From Ophiura sarsii (lineage: Eukaryota; Echinodermata; Ophiuroidea; Amphilepidida; Ophiuridae): 64,000 bases of DNA. Position numbers and translations under genes: made by a program. Where the stretch lies: contig CM069448.1 of assembly GCA_035610835.1 (NCBI GenBank), positions 5,209,607-5,273,606 of the forward strand. Direction: 5' to 3'. The notes beneath the pieces are model-generated. The model saw nothing but the letters and a program-made list of their open reading frames with translations, did not search any database and was not told the origin of the DNA. Below, in pieces: positions 12,234 through 23,534 of the stretch (position 1 is its first letter; every line of letters begins with the position of its first letter).

Positions 12234-13230
12234 CTAGCGGCACGCCCGTCCTTCGGACGGGCTTGTCCGCTAGGGAGTAGGGCCTACCAGATAGAACACC
12301 TACAAAATAAAACAACTTAAAGTGTTGGAAAATTTATAACGAAACTCATAGGAATAGAACAATATTTAAAACATTTTTGTTTTAAATCAAAAGGTTTTGT
12401 AGTAGGCCTAATTCAAAAGTTTTCAAATTTCAATTAAAAAACTTGAAAAAGCACCTCCCCCCCACCCCCCCCCCCCCCCCCCCCCCCGCCCACCCACGCC
12501 CCGTGGTATATTTCAACTCCAAGGCTTAAACCTTAACCATCTCCCGTAACCATCCGTCCCTCCCCCGCCCCGTCCCCGCCCGCCCGCCACCGCCCCGCCC
12601 CCGCCCGCCCGCCCCCCGCCCCGTGGCATATCCGTTACGCAATTTACAATTTAGCACAGTATCAAATCCCACATCTGACACCATCGATGTGCAATTTAAT
12701 AATACATTTCTTTATTAACCCCATCCCAAACCACATTACCCTAACATAGGCCATAAGAGGATCATTACATACAACCCCTAACCCGTCACCCGCTCCCGCC
12801 CCCGCCACGTGGCTTATGCAACCCCAAGGCCTAAACCGTAACCAACTCCGTGGCGCAGCGTATTTCTCCAATATTTGCCCGCCCGCCTTTGTAGGCGTGC
12901 GTGGGTGTAGTGCGTGCGCGTTTATTTTGCATGGCGCACTGCGACGCGTTTTGTGTTACGCGCGCCGACTGCATGGTTACAGTGTACGCAGAGGAAAAAC
13001 AAACATGGCCCGTAAAAAATAGTCTCAAAAGCCGGTAAATTGCCATAATTTTGCTCATATCTCGGTCAATTCTGTACGGTTTTCGGCCATTTATAGCTTA
13101 TAACACTCACATTATAATCATCTTTTATCAGTGCAATGTTCACGGCGTTTAGTTGCAAACTGAGAGAGCCTTTTATGGATACATACATACATACATACAT
13201 ACATACACCGTAAGACGAATTATAGTAAGA
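12234..13230 (-). mobile_element. non-autonomous Helitron-like unit 2, inverted
   Basis: Read on the minus strand, the unit starts TCTTACTATAATTC (ending at 13,230) and finishes with the same GC hairpin and CTAG at 12,237-12,234. Between its 3' end and the 3' end of unit 1 lie only 31 bases (12,203-12,233), which repeat the Helitron 5' start. The two units therefore form a large palindrome centred near 12,218. The unit contains a long C-rich tract around 12,457-12,487 and a GTAT/CATA microsatellite near its 5' end. Confidence 0.72.
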
Positions 13231-14301
13231 TGTATGTGTGTATGTATGTATCCTGAAAAGGCTTTCTCATTTTGCATTTTAAAGCCGTGAATATTTCACT
13301 GATACTAGATGATGACTTGACACGGGTTATAAGCTATAAATGGCGAAAACCGTACAGAATTGACCGAGATATGAGCAAAATGATGTCCAATTTAGGCCTT
13401 TTCAGCCCGGCTTTTGAGACTAATTTCTACGGGCCATGTTTGTTTTTCTCTGCGTACACAGTAACCATGCAGTCGGCGCGCGTTACACATAGCGCGCAGC
13501 AGTGCGCCATGCAAAATAAACGCGCACACGCACTACACCCACGCACCCCTACAACGCGGGCGGGCAAATATTGGAGAAATACGCTGCGCCACGGGAGTTG
13601 GTTTCGGTTTAGCCTTGGGGTTGCATAAGCCCACGGGGCGGTAGCGGGGCGGTTTGGGGTTGTGTGTAATGATCCTTTAGGGCCTAGGTTATGTTATGGT
13701 TATGTAGTTTGGGATGGGGTTAATAAAGAAATGTATTATTAAATTGCGTAACGATGGTGTCAGATGTGGGATTTGATACTGTATGTGACACGCGGGCGGA
13801 CAAATATTGGAGAAGTACGCCGCGCTACGGAGATAGTTAAGGTTAGGCCTTGGCGTTGAGATAAATTGCGGGCGGGGAACTTTGGGCTTTGGGCTTGAGG
13901 TATGCCACGGGGAGGGGCGGGCGGGGCGGTGACGAATGGGGGTTGTGTGTAATGATGTAATGTGGTTTGGGAGACAGGGGGTTAATGAAAAATGTGATGC
14001 TAAATTGCGTGACGGATATGCCACTGGACGGGGGCGGGCGGGGACAGGGAGGGGGAGGGACGGGTGGGGTACGGGAGATGGTTAAGGTTTAGGCCTTGGT
14101 GTTGAAATATGCCACGGGGCGTGTGCGGGCGGGGGGTAATTTTCAAAAAAATAAATAATTGAAATTTAAAAACTTTTGAATAGGCTACAAAACCTTTTGT
14201 GTTTCGTTATAATTTTCAACACTTTATTTTTGTAGGTGTCTATCTGGTAGGCCGTACTCCCTAGCGGGAGAGGCCCGTCCGCAGGACGGGCGTACCGCTA
14301 G
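13231..14301 (+). mobile_element. non-autonomous Helitron-like unit 3
   Basis: Same interior landmarks and order as unit 1 (CCTGAAAAGGCTTTCTCA, AACCGTACAGAATTGACC, the GC-rich block). The hairpin CCCGTCCGCAGGACGGG is followed by CTAG at 14,298-14,301. The canonical 5' TCTTAC start is missing: the unit joins unit 2 in the middle of the GTAT microsatellite, so it is 5'-truncated or was fused there. Confidence 0.72.
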
Positions 14302-15504
14302 TCTTACTATAATTCACCGTATGTTGTATGTATGTATGTATGTATGTATGTATGTGAGTATGTATGTATCCTGAAAAGGCTTTCTCATTTTGCATTTTAA
14401 AGCCGAGAATATTTCACTGATACTAGATGATGACCTGACACGGGTTATAAGCTATGAATGGCCGAAAACCGTACAGAATTGACCGAGATATGAGCAAAAT
14501 GATGTCCAATTTAGGGCCTTTTCAGCCCGGCTTTTGAAACTATTTCTACGGCCATGTTTGTTTTTCTCTGCGTACACTGTAACCATGCAGTCGGCGCGTA
14601 GCACATAACGCGTCGCAGTGCGCCATGCAAAATAAACGCGCACACGCACTACACCCACGCACCCCTACACACGCGGGCGGGTAAATATTGGAGAAATACG
14701 CTGCGCCACACGGGGTTGGTTATGGTGCGTAGGCGGAGACGGGACGGGGCGGGGACAGCAGGGCGGGCGGGGTGGGGGGGGGGGGGGGGGCGGCAGCGGG
14801 TTATAAGGTAACGAAATAATGTGGTTTTTGATAAAACAAAACATGATATGGTGAATCTAAATTACGTAACATGGTGTCAGATGTGGGATTTGATACTGTA
14901 TGCGACACGCTGGCGGACAAATAGTGGAGAAATACGCCGCGCTACGGGAGATGGTTAAGGTTAGGCCTTGGCGTTGAGATAAGCCGCTGGGCGGGGAACT
15001 TTAGGCCTTGGGGTTGAGATATGCCACGGGCGTGGCGGGGCGGTGACGAATGGGGGGGGGGGGGTGTAATGATGTAATGTGGTTTGGGAGGCAGGGGGTT
15101 AATGAAGAAATGTGATGCTAAATTGCGTAACGGATATGCCACGGGCGGGGGCAGGGGCAGGGCGGGGGAGTGACTGGTGGGCTACGGGAGATGGTTAAGG
15201 TTTAGGCCTTGGAGTGGGGCGGTGACGAATGGGGGTTGTGATGCTAAATTGCGTAACGGATATGCCACGGGGCGGGGGCGGGCGGGGGCGGGATGGTGAC
15301 GGTTGGGGTACGGGAGATGGTTAAGGTTTAGGCCTTGGAGTTAAAATATGCCACGGGGCGTGGGCGGGCGGGGGTCTTTGAATTAAAACAAAAATGTTTT
15401 AAATATTGTTCTATTCCTATGTGTTTCGTTATAAATTTTCCAACACTTTTGTGTTGTTTCATTTGTAGGTGTTCTATCTGGTAGACCCTACTCCCTCCCG
15501 CTAG
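14302..15504 (+). mobile_element. non-autonomous Helitron-like unit 4, head-to-tail with unit 3
   Basis: It starts TCTTACTATAATTC directly after the CTAG of unit 3 with no base between them, a true head-to-tail junction. It ends with CTAG at 15,501-15,504 followed by T, but the terminal hairpin is deleted: the text passes from CTACTCCCT straight to CCCGCTAG. Several sub-repeats of the GC-rich block recur in the interior. Confidence 0.72.
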
Positions 15505-15584
15505 TATACATAAAAGCCACAATGTTGACCCCACCAAAAAGAAGAAGTTTGGTGTCATCCAGTTTGTTATTCTTGTCCCCGCCC

Positions 15585-15613
15585 ATTAAGCCCCCCCCCC
15601 CCCCCCCCCCCCC
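15585..15613. repeat. poly-C tract
   Basis: A C run of roughly 24 bases. The minus-strand ORF spanning it is a poly-glycine artefact. Confidence 0.9.
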
Positions 15614-15619
15614 GCCCCA

Positions 15620-16425
15620 ATGTTGATGCTGGCGAGGGGCACAATAGCTCCACACTTCTTTGGGCCTATTCTGTTCTATCAAGAAATCCGAAGCCCCTAT
15701 CATAAACCCTATAGCTGGTACATAAGTTGAGTGCCTCCCCCTCACCCATTACCAAACCCCGTCAAATTTTATTTTCAGAACTCCTCAAAAATCTCGGAGC
15801 GGCTTTTCCAAAAATGTAGGGTCGTAAGAACTTAAGAGATATTTGATAAAAGGTCGGGACCCCTACATCTGTTTAGTGTAAGGAACGCCAATTCGAATAT
15901 GGGCTCACAATGGGAGGGGGGTAAGGGAGGGGCGGAAGAGGGTGACAAAAGAAGGGGTCTGCAGGGCGGCACTTATCATGCTTTCCAATGTCAGTTACCG
16001 TCACCGGCCAGTGAGAAGCGGTCATGTTACTATATAAGGCCCACGGTGTGTTACCATCGCCAGTGAAGAAATTATAGACGCGTACAGCGACCAAAATACA
16101 GGGCTTAAGGGGGCTGTGCACCTCCAGGTACAGCCTCCGTAAAACTGCCGTAACTTCTTTATTATTCATTAAATCTATATAAAACTATACTTTTTCTTGC
16201 AGAAAAGGGTTCAATGAATCCAACCATGATAATGAAATTGACCATTTTGGGAGAAAATTATAAAAACACGTTTTTTGACCCATTTTAGGTTTGGAAAAGA
16301 TAACTCAAAATATATTTTGTTAAATTTTATCATACTAGTTTAATTATATTCCTCATGCAATTCCCTAGGAATCGTTTTTTTTTTTAATTTTTACTTTATT
16401 ATTTTTTGAATTATCGAACAAAAAG
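15620..16425. other. no gene identified
   Basis: Mixed-composition sequence leading up to the assembly gap. A 98-codon minus-strand ORF at 15,873-16,169 has no family I recognise and no splice context, so I do not call it. Confidence 0.4.
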
Positions 16426-16525
16426 NNNNNNNNNNNNNNNNNNNNNNNNNNNNNNNNNNNNNNNNNNNNNNNNNNNNNNNNNNNNNNNNNNNNNNNNNNN
16501 NNNNNNNNNNNNNNNNNNNNNNNNN
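16426..16525. other. assembly gap, 100 N
   Basis: Exactly 100 N, the conventional size for a gap of unknown length. The distance across it cannot be trusted. The sequence resuming at 16,526 is the start of a block repeated at 20,957. Confidence 1.
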
Positions 16526-17876
16526 GATTGTGTTGCTGATGCGGTTTTCAAACGTTTTGTCGAGCCTGAAATGGAAATATTTGTGCTATTAAACCCCATA
16601 TCTTATGACAGTTGTGGCATATTTCGTTAAATTTGAATAAAAAATGACACCGGTTCGTTAATGATATACAAAGTTGATCTTTGCAATTTTGAGAGAAAAA
16701 TGAACATAAAGTTAAATGTTTTTGTAAGAGGTAGCATTTATTAGCCGTGTCAACTAAATTAATTTACCTTTTTCCTTTTTCAAGTATTAACTAAACACAA
16801 CGCTAATAGTAATAAATCTATCACAGTGAAATTATTGTGTCAATATATTAATCTAGCATTCTAAATACCCCCCCCCCCCCCAAAAAAAAACAACAACAAA
16901 CAAACAAAAAACCACCCCGCACCCATCAACTAACCAATACACAAACATTAATATACTAACAAACACCAAAAAACAAAAACAAAAATCCAACAAACGAACA
17001 ATCAAACGATTACATTCATGCTCACCTTGAATTACATTACATTGGACATATTGGCTTTCTGTTTGGTGCTTGTATTTAAACCTTATACTGATCGGAGTTA
17101 CTGCGATAACCACCAACTTCTTTAATGATCTTCTCTGGATGGTACGTCGCCTCGGAAGCATTCTTGTAAACATTCATGTGATGGTTTCTCCTCAAACTGT
17201 GTACGGTATAGTAGCCTGACTAGCCAGCGTCGTCAGCACACAACTTCTCTGTCACGTTGGCGATGGTATTCTCCCCCAACAGGTCTCTTTACTGTGCCAC
17301 ACTTGATCGATAATGTTGTTTTTAACTTTACTACAGTTCGATCTAAAAGCGCACGAGTACTTGTTTTTTTACACAAACCTATACTTAATGGATTACATCC
17401 GTAAGCCCTACTTAACATGCTTAATACCAGTTTTATCCGTGGTCATGCATATCCAACTTCTAATTCAAGTTTGTCGATATGTTTTCCACTCGGTCATTGA
17501 TCCCAGTTTTGACAGCTCACAATCTAAATCGTATACAGACTAATTGAAACCCTTCCATGCGTATTCAGCAGTATCTTATGCTACGCATCATAAGCGGTGT
17601 TTCTAACATAGTGAAATTTAACTAATATTTTCGTTGGAAATTATGTTTTTTAATCTCAATTTTAACATTTTAGAGCAGGTTCTGGTACGCGTCGCGAAGT
17701 GTATGATAGATAATTGATTCGCAAACAGTGCATTCGTCTTGGTAATCGCTCTCGGCCTTGCATTCGTGCACCCGCCCTCTCGCGCCTATCGGCGCTCGAG
17801 GGCTGGTGCACTCATGCAAGGCCTCGAGCGATTATCAAGACGAATGCACAGTAGCTCATCAATTATCCTTATCATA
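16526..17876. repeat. 1.35-kb near-identical block, copy A (follows the gap)
   Basis: It matches 20,957-22,305 base for base apart from the length of a poly-C run near 16,869 and one C/T change near 16,927. The block starts at the first base after the gap. It ends in the right terminus of the palindromic MITE at 17,696-17,882, which is complete only in this copy. Such high identity in otherwise diverged DNA suggests a very recent duplication or an assembly artefact. Confidence 0.95.
17082..17177 (-). CDS. possible coding exon in copy A, product unknown
   Basis: Read on the minus strand, ATG is followed by 32 open codons starting MNVYKNASEATYHPE and then AAG|GTTTAA, a weak splice donor. The peptide has the mixed composition of real protein. 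A longer overlapping ORF in another frame has a strongly hydrophobic, low-complexity tail and looks worse. I recognise no family and see no partner exon. The same exon occurs at 21,511-21,606. The call is tentative. Confidence 0.25.
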
Positions 17877-17882
17877 CACTTC
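17696..17882. mobile_element. palindromic MITE, about 187 bp, complete copy
   Basis: The ends are GAAGTGTATGATA and its complement TATCATACACTTC. The whole element folds back: GTGCATTCGTCTTGGTAATC pairs with GATTATCAAGACGAATGCAC, and a GC-rich inner stem sits around CGCCTATCGGCG. It has no coding capacity. Confidence 0.8.
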
Positions 17883-17906
17883 TAGAGCTCATTCCATTGT
17901 TCATTA

Positions 17907-18125
17907 TCCATTGTTGTTAACGTCGATTATATCTACGAATGCACTACCGGAAGTCTCAATCGTGCAAGGTCAACATAATCGCTACACTTTCTAATGTTGA
18001 CCCATGCATTATCTAAAAGTATTGTCATATAATGCACGTTGCGAGGGGCAACCGATTATGTTGACATTGCACGATTGAGACTTCCGGTAGTGCTTTCGTA
18101 GATATCGACGTTAACAAACAATGGA
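17907..18125. mobile_element. foldback MITE with about 75-bp arms
   Basis: The left arm, from TCCATTGTTGTTAACGTCGA to about 17,981, and the right arm, from about 18,050 to TTAACAAACAATGGA, are inverted copies with few mismatches. They enclose an ~70-bp spacer. The element lies only 24 bases from the previous MITE. Confidence 0.82.
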
Positions 18126-18340
18126 CATTGATATGACCAATAAAGCTGTGGAAATAGAAACAACGATTCATATAGTTAAGGAGTTCATAACAGGTTAAGA
18201 TTGATGAATACTAAGGATTAACGCACCAGTTTACTGTTGTCAAGTTGTCAAGTAGTAGTTTACAGGTAGTCGTTCAATTGCATTTTAATCGGTTAACTTA
18301 TACGATTAAATTGCGCTATGAATGATCATAGCATCTAACA

Positions 18341-18537
18341 CAGTGGTTCCCAACCTTTTTCTGGTGGTGACCCCATTCCATAAACCAGCATCAGAGCGTG
18401 ACCCCTTACAGAACAAAGTCTTGTGTGTTTACTATGATACAACATAGAATTTTATTAAATTTAGGCTAGTCCGCGACCCCCAAAAAAGTGCGTCGCGACC
18501 CCAGTTGGGGTCGCGACCCATAGGTTGGGAACCACTG
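18341..18537. mobile_element. hAT-type MITE with perfect 8-bp target duplication
   Basis: The ends are CAGTGGTTCCCAACC and GGTTGGGAACCACTG, a terminal motif characteristic of hAT (Charlie-like) elements. ATCTAACA flanks both sides exactly (18,333-18,340 and 18,538-18,545). The interior contains CGCGACCCC blocks. At 197 bp and without an ORF, it is non-autonomous. Intact ends and an exact target duplication suggest a fairly recent insertion. Confidence 0.92.
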
Positions 18538-18692
18538 ATCTAACACCTCAATGGAATGACAGATTATCAATCCCTTTTACAAAATCGTATAAATGACAAT
18601 GATACGATGTTTTGTGTTCTGTATAATTGTATTTCACACGATTTAAACATAGTACATCAAACTCGAACCATGTTATTTAAATACATTAGTTA

Positions 18693-19064
18693 GGCCAAGT
18701 GAAAAACATAGTAGTTTATCGTCCCTGCGCATCCCTTTTCAGGAATTATGTAATGTAGGCCTATCTTTATTTTCGTTATTTCTACCATACATTTTTTCAA
18801 AAATATTTAAACAGCTGACATCTTGGCAATAGATTTACGTTTAAATCCAATGAGCATTTTAAAGCAGGTTTTGTGTTAACCAATCCCCCAAAACTATGAA
18901 ATAAAAAGATTTTACAAAGGCCTTGTCCTCCTCAAGTTACACAACCAATCAGGCAATACCATGGTGATTTTGCATTTTTGTGTGTGTTTTTTGTTACAAA
19001 AGTGCCCCCATCCTCCTTATTTTCAAAAGATATGACGAGAAACTAGGGTTTTTTTTATTTGGCC
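18693..19064. mobile_element. TTA-target MITE, GGCCAA ends (copy 1)
   Basis: The left end reads GGCCAAGTGAAAAACATAG, then AGTTTATCGTCC. The right end, read on the other strand, is GGCCAAATAAAAAAAACCC, then AGTTTCTCGTC. TTA flanks both sides (18,690-18,692 and 19,065-19,067), as in PIF/Harbinger elements. A second copy lies at 31,996-32,431. Confidence 0.78.
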
Positions 19065-19349
19065 TTATGCCATGAGAAAGACATATCTTTATATTAATTC
19101 ACAAACTGTGCCTAAATTATCGTCATCTTAAAATTCTTAATTTTGAAACAAACAGGTATTTTATAAACCATCAAAGCAAATGGTATAGGAGCAGTCCCGC
19201 AAGCACAATGCTAGACAAATAATTATCGATCCAAAATCATGTAGTGATACAGGACTTTTTCATGGCGCTTTTTTTTAAACTTTTTCAAAACCACTGGACC
19301 ATGCCAACTCACCGTCGGTGCAAATCTGAAGAAAATCTGAAGAAAAAAA

Positions 19350-19587
19350 CACTTTTCACGCAGCTATTTGTTTTACCTTGTACAAAACAAAATTTTCAGA
19401 AACCTTTCCCAACTTTCAAGGTCTATCTCAAGGATTACAGAACTAATACTAGGCATGTTTGTACTTATTTCAATACATTTCTCATGGTGATTCCATTATG
19501 GTGATGAAATTCAATAATTTGGACATTTTTGAAATATTTTGTGAACTTTTGGAATGTCGTCTGCAGACGCCTGCCGCGTGGAAAGTG
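19350..19587 (+). mobile_element. piggyBac-like MITE (copy 2 of 3)
   Basis: The interior is collinear with 10,258-10,496, including CAAGGATTAC, TAGGCATGTTTGTACTTAT and TGGAATGTCGTCTGCAG. The right end GCCGCGTGGAAAGTG is followed by TTAA. The left end is decayed (CACTTTTCACGCAGC, no TTAA). Confidence 0.78.
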
Positions 19588-19591
19588 TTAA

Positions 19592-20405
19592 ACATACAAA
19601 CCAAAAAATGACATGGTTTACATTTGAATACTTTGCATTCAATAATATTGTAAATCATCTATCTATAAACAATAGCAAATATTAGTTTGGTATTCCCCTT
19701 AATTCTGGCATAATAGCTACATAGTTCATTAATTTGATGCATGAATATTTCTGTGCAATGTTCAATTTTGCTTATTGGTCTCATGAGAAAGCCTCAGCAT
19801 GTAGGAAAGTTGTGGTAGGAAACATGTCAGTAGTTTGTTTATACCACCAATCATTGACAGAGAAGGACATTTATACTTGTGGGATTTGTAAAATCAACTT
19901 CAATTTTTACCATACGCATGATAAAAAAATCCAGCATGAGAAGAATGCAAATAATTTCCCTTTTAGCCTATTTAAATATGTAATCATCCCTGTCACTGTT
20001 ACTCTACTTTATTGTGTGAATTACCATTGAAACATACTACCAAATTAGGTTGACTTGCCTAGTTAGTCACATTTTCCGTAATTGATGGATTTCCCCCTTT
20101 TTCAGGATTTTAACTTTATAAGTTGTACTTGACAATGAAATCAAATTGGTCATGGTTCAGTGGTTTCAATAAGGATTAAATTAATCCTTGCTGAAAGAGA
20201 GTCATGGTTTTTGTTATACACCCTGCATATTCAAATTACATTCCTTTACATTACACATAAACAGTTACAGACTATACTGATTTCCATCCGACACTAACAT
20301 TATAGTAGTATGCAGCAATGTTAAATATGGCTATATTTAATACACAGTCATAATCAAGTTTCTTTATTAAAATGGTGTGCGTGTGCATTTAATTATGGAT
20401 CTACT
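19592..20405. other. unique AT-rich DNA, no gene called
   Basis: A 98-codon ORF at 19,734-20,030 contains YTCGICKINF followed by several His. This loosely recalls a C2H2 finger, but the His spacing is wrong and there is no neighbouring finger. I therefore leave it uncalled. Confidence 0.4.
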
Positions 20406-20408
20406 TTA

Positions 20409-20734
20409 GGGAGTGTTCATAAATACTTTGGTGGGGCGGTTGGAAACAATTGAGCCATGGACATCTTTTTTTTTTGGACCCCCCAAATAGGGTGGGTTTT
20501 TTTCTTGACCCCCCCTTTCAAGAAACTTTTTTTTTGTTAACCCCCCCCCCCCCCCCCCCCCCCCGTCAAAATGCTGCTTTGTCAAAAATACCAACCTTTT
20601 TTTTTGGACCCCCCCCCCCTATACAAGCACTTTTTTCCCTTTTAAGAACCTTTTTTTTGGTTGCCCCCCCCCCCCCCCTCATATTTTCCAACCCCCCCCC
20701 CCCCCCCCCCACCAAAGTATTTATGAACACTCCC
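20409..20734. mobile_element. TTA-target MITE with C/G-tract interior
   Basis: The ends are GGGAGTGTTCATAAATACTT and its complement AAGTATTTATGAACACTCCC. TTA flanks both sides (20,406-20,408 and 20,735-20,737). The interior is alternating T and C homopolymers. End structure, target and length class match the GGGACCGTTC family at 8,416 and 30,863, so it is probably a related PIF/Harbinger-like family. Confidence 0.82.
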
Positions 20735-21510
20735 TTATCAGTATTATTACTTTTTAGTTATATGAACGGTGAAACTGTGGAAAGTGTTCTTCTGCTGAAG
20801 AGGTACTTGCCCTCCTTGCTGCTGTGGAATAACAACGTTCTGTGGTTGTGGCTAAGCTGCTCTTGGATTCTCTTGTATGTTGGTAATGGTCATTGATGTG
20901 ACTTTGGTTCCTGAATTTAGGTCTTGCTGATGCCGATGACACGGAACTATGCTGTAGATTGTGTTGCTGATGCGGTTTTCAAACGTTTTGTCGAGCCTGA
21001 AATGGAAATATTTGTGCTATTAAACCCCATATCTTATGACAGTTGTGGCATATTTCGTTAAATTTGAATAAAAAATGACACCGGTTCGTTAATGATATAC
21101 AAAGTTGATCTTTGCAATTTTGAGAGAAAAATGAACATAAAGTTAAATGTTTTTGTAAGAGGTAGCATTTATTAGCCGTGTCAACTAAATTAATTTACCT
21201 TTTTCCTTTTTCAAGTATTAACTAAACACAACGCTAATAGTAATAAATCTATCACAGTGAAATTATTGTGTCAATATATTAATCTAGCATTCTAAATACC
21301 CCCCCCCCCAAAAAAAAAACAACAACAAACAAACAAAAAACCACCCCGCACCCATTAACTAACCAATACACAAACATTAATATACTAACAAACACCAAAA
21401 AACAAAAACAAAAATCCAACAAACGAACAATCAAACGATTACATTCATGCTCACCTTGAATTACATTACATTGGACATATTGGCTTTCTGTTTGGTGCTT
21501 GTATTTAAAC

Positions 21511-21606
21511 CTTATACTGATCGGAGTTACTGCGATAACCACCAACTTCTTTAATGATCTTCTCTGGATGGTACGTCGCCTCGGAAGCATTCTTGTAAAC
21601 ATTCAT
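21511..21606 (-). CDS. possible coding exon in copy B, product unknown
   Basis: Identical to the candidate at 17,082-17,177: 32 codons from ATG to AAG|GTTTAA on the minus strand. Neither copy has an obvious downstream exon. If copy A is an assembly duplicate, only one exon exists. Confidence 0.25.
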
Positions 21607-22125
21607 GTGATGGTTTCTCCTCAAACTGTGTACGGTATAGTAGCCTGACTAGCCAGCGTCGTCAGCACACAACTTCTCTGTCACGTTGGCGATGGTATTC
21701 TCCCCCAACAGGTCTCTTTACTGTGCCACACTTGATCGATAATGTTGTTTTTAACTTTACTACAGTTCGATCTAAAAGCGCACGAGTACTTGTTTTTTTA
21801 CACAAACCTATACTTAATGGATTACATCCGTAAGCCCTACTTAACATGCTTAATACCAGTTTTATCCGTGGTCATGCATATCCAACTTCTAATTCAAGTT
21901 TGTCGATATGTTTTCCACTCGGTCATTGATCCCAGTTTTGACAGCTCACAATCTAAATCGTATACAGACTAATTGAAACCCTTCCATGCGTATTCAGCAG
22001 TATCTTATGCTACGCATCATAAGCGGTGTTTCTAACATAGTGAAATTTAACTAATATTTTCGTTGGAAATTATGTTTTTTAATCTCAATTTTAACATTTT
22101 AGAGCAGGTTCTGGTACGCGTCGCG

Positions 22126-22305
22126 AAGTGTATGATAGATAATTGATTCGCAAACAGTGCATTCGTCTTGGTAATCGCTCTCGGCCTTGCATTCGTGCAC
22201 CCGCCCTCTCGCGCCTATCGGCGCTCGAGGGCTGGTGCACTCATGCAAGGCCTCGAGCGATTATCAAGACGAATGCACAGTAGCTCATCAATTATCCTTA
22301 TCATA
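22126..22305. mobile_element. palindromic MITE, copy truncated at its right end
   Basis: Same element as 17,696-17,882 but lacking the terminal CACTTC. The break coincides exactly with the end of the 1.35-kb duplicated block. Confidence 0.75.
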
Positions 22306-23400
22306 GTTGTTGACAGAGACTTTCAACACTAGCCCTACGCCGGGCCCTACGCGTTCTAGATACATTAGCGGGTAAGGAGTTGATCGTTAATTACTTCACA
22401 AAATGGCAACAACATTTTAGATCCATATTGGACGTAAAATTGTGATCTTATAGACATAAAAGCCCGGCGTTGCCAAGAATATCGCCACTCCGATTGGTTA
22501 AAGAGTCACATCGCGCATGCCCGTGTGAGAAGCTCTTTATTTGCGATGAAATTTCCTCTCCCATTATTAATGAATAAAATGTTAATCCGTAATCAATTAA
22601 AGTCAGGCTTGCTACTATGGTATGCGGCCATTAATACACAATAGGATTTACAATATCGCATGGTGATTTCTTTCTGAACAGGGCAACATCTTTTGCTAAA
22701 TTACTAACAGCATATCACATCGCTCTGTGAAGTAGATAATCTCCAAGATCTGAGACACCGCATCATTTTCTTCAGGAAATAAGGCCCACACAGATAATTC
22801 GTCGTGCTAGTATTTTGATTGTCGAGCAGCACCATAATATCACCTTAAAAACACTCTAATAATGAATGATTATTGTTTGTTTTATTTGTGACAAGATTGA
22901 AAATATATTTTTGATTTAGGTCATGAAAAAAGAATCTTGATGAGAATTTTCTGATTTGATGTTCTGAAAAAAAAAGTAATACTAAATATGCAAGAACGTA
23001 TTTTGGTTCGGGCTTTATACAAGAAGAAAAATAAAAACCTGTACGTAGAAAAATTATCATTGCAATGATTATGAATAAAGCGTGACGAAAGCATACGAAC
23101 TCGAATACAAAATTATTATTATTTAGGTTATGAAAAAAAGAATCTTGAAAAGATATGTTTTGATTTATGTTACGAAAATGTGATGTAGTGTAATTAAATG
23201 TAGGCCTAATATATGTAAATAAAGCAAAAAAATTGAAACGAAAACAAAAGGTATGTGAATAGTTCAATAAGACGGATGTAAATACTGCTATGCTATTGGC
23301 TGTATGTGCAATGCTCGGGTACAATCGAAAAGGGAAGATGATATAGAGGCTTAAAACCAGACACACCTATGTCCATAAATGGAATTTAAAAATGTGATTA
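22306..23400. other. unique DNA, no gene called
   Basis: A 173-codon minus-strand ORF at 22,845-23,366 is dominated by Phe, Asn, Leu and Tyr from AT-rich DNA. It contains an internally repeated GTTATGAAAAAAGAATCTTG segment. It resembles no protein family and is treated as chance. Confidence 0.45.
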
Positions 23401-23534
23401 CAGCTATATACGAGGGTCATTCAATAAGTTCTATATACCTCCTCACTCATAACATCGCTAATATGAATGTCAGCCTCATGACATTTGTCATGATTATAGC
23501 TCTGAATCATAGCTACACAATTAAAGTAAATGCT

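Larger units (their letters stand above)
20957..22305. repeat. 1.35-kb near-identical block, copy B
   Basis: Duplicate of 16,526-17,876. Here the upstream sequence is continuous. The right boundary falls inside the palindromic MITE, whose final bases are replaced by GTTGTTGACAG. The two copies thus share an interior but have different flanks on both sides. Confidence 0.95.

Noticed and set aside
19734..20030. ORF with a CxxC and several His, possible zinc finger
   Set aside because: Spacing does not fit C2H2 and there is no second finger.
20450..20896. 148-codon plus-strand ORF, Pro-rich
   Set aside because: Homopolymer translation of the MITE at 20,409-20,734 running into flank.
22845..23366. 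173-codon minus-strand ORF, hydrophobic, could suggest a membrane protein
   Set aside because: Composition follows AT-rich DNA, an internal DNA repeat is visible and no family is recognisable.
23410..23436. ACGAGGGTCATTCAATAAGT, which resembles a mariner terminal repeat next to TA
   Set aside because: No matching inverted partner was found nearby, so at most a solo end.
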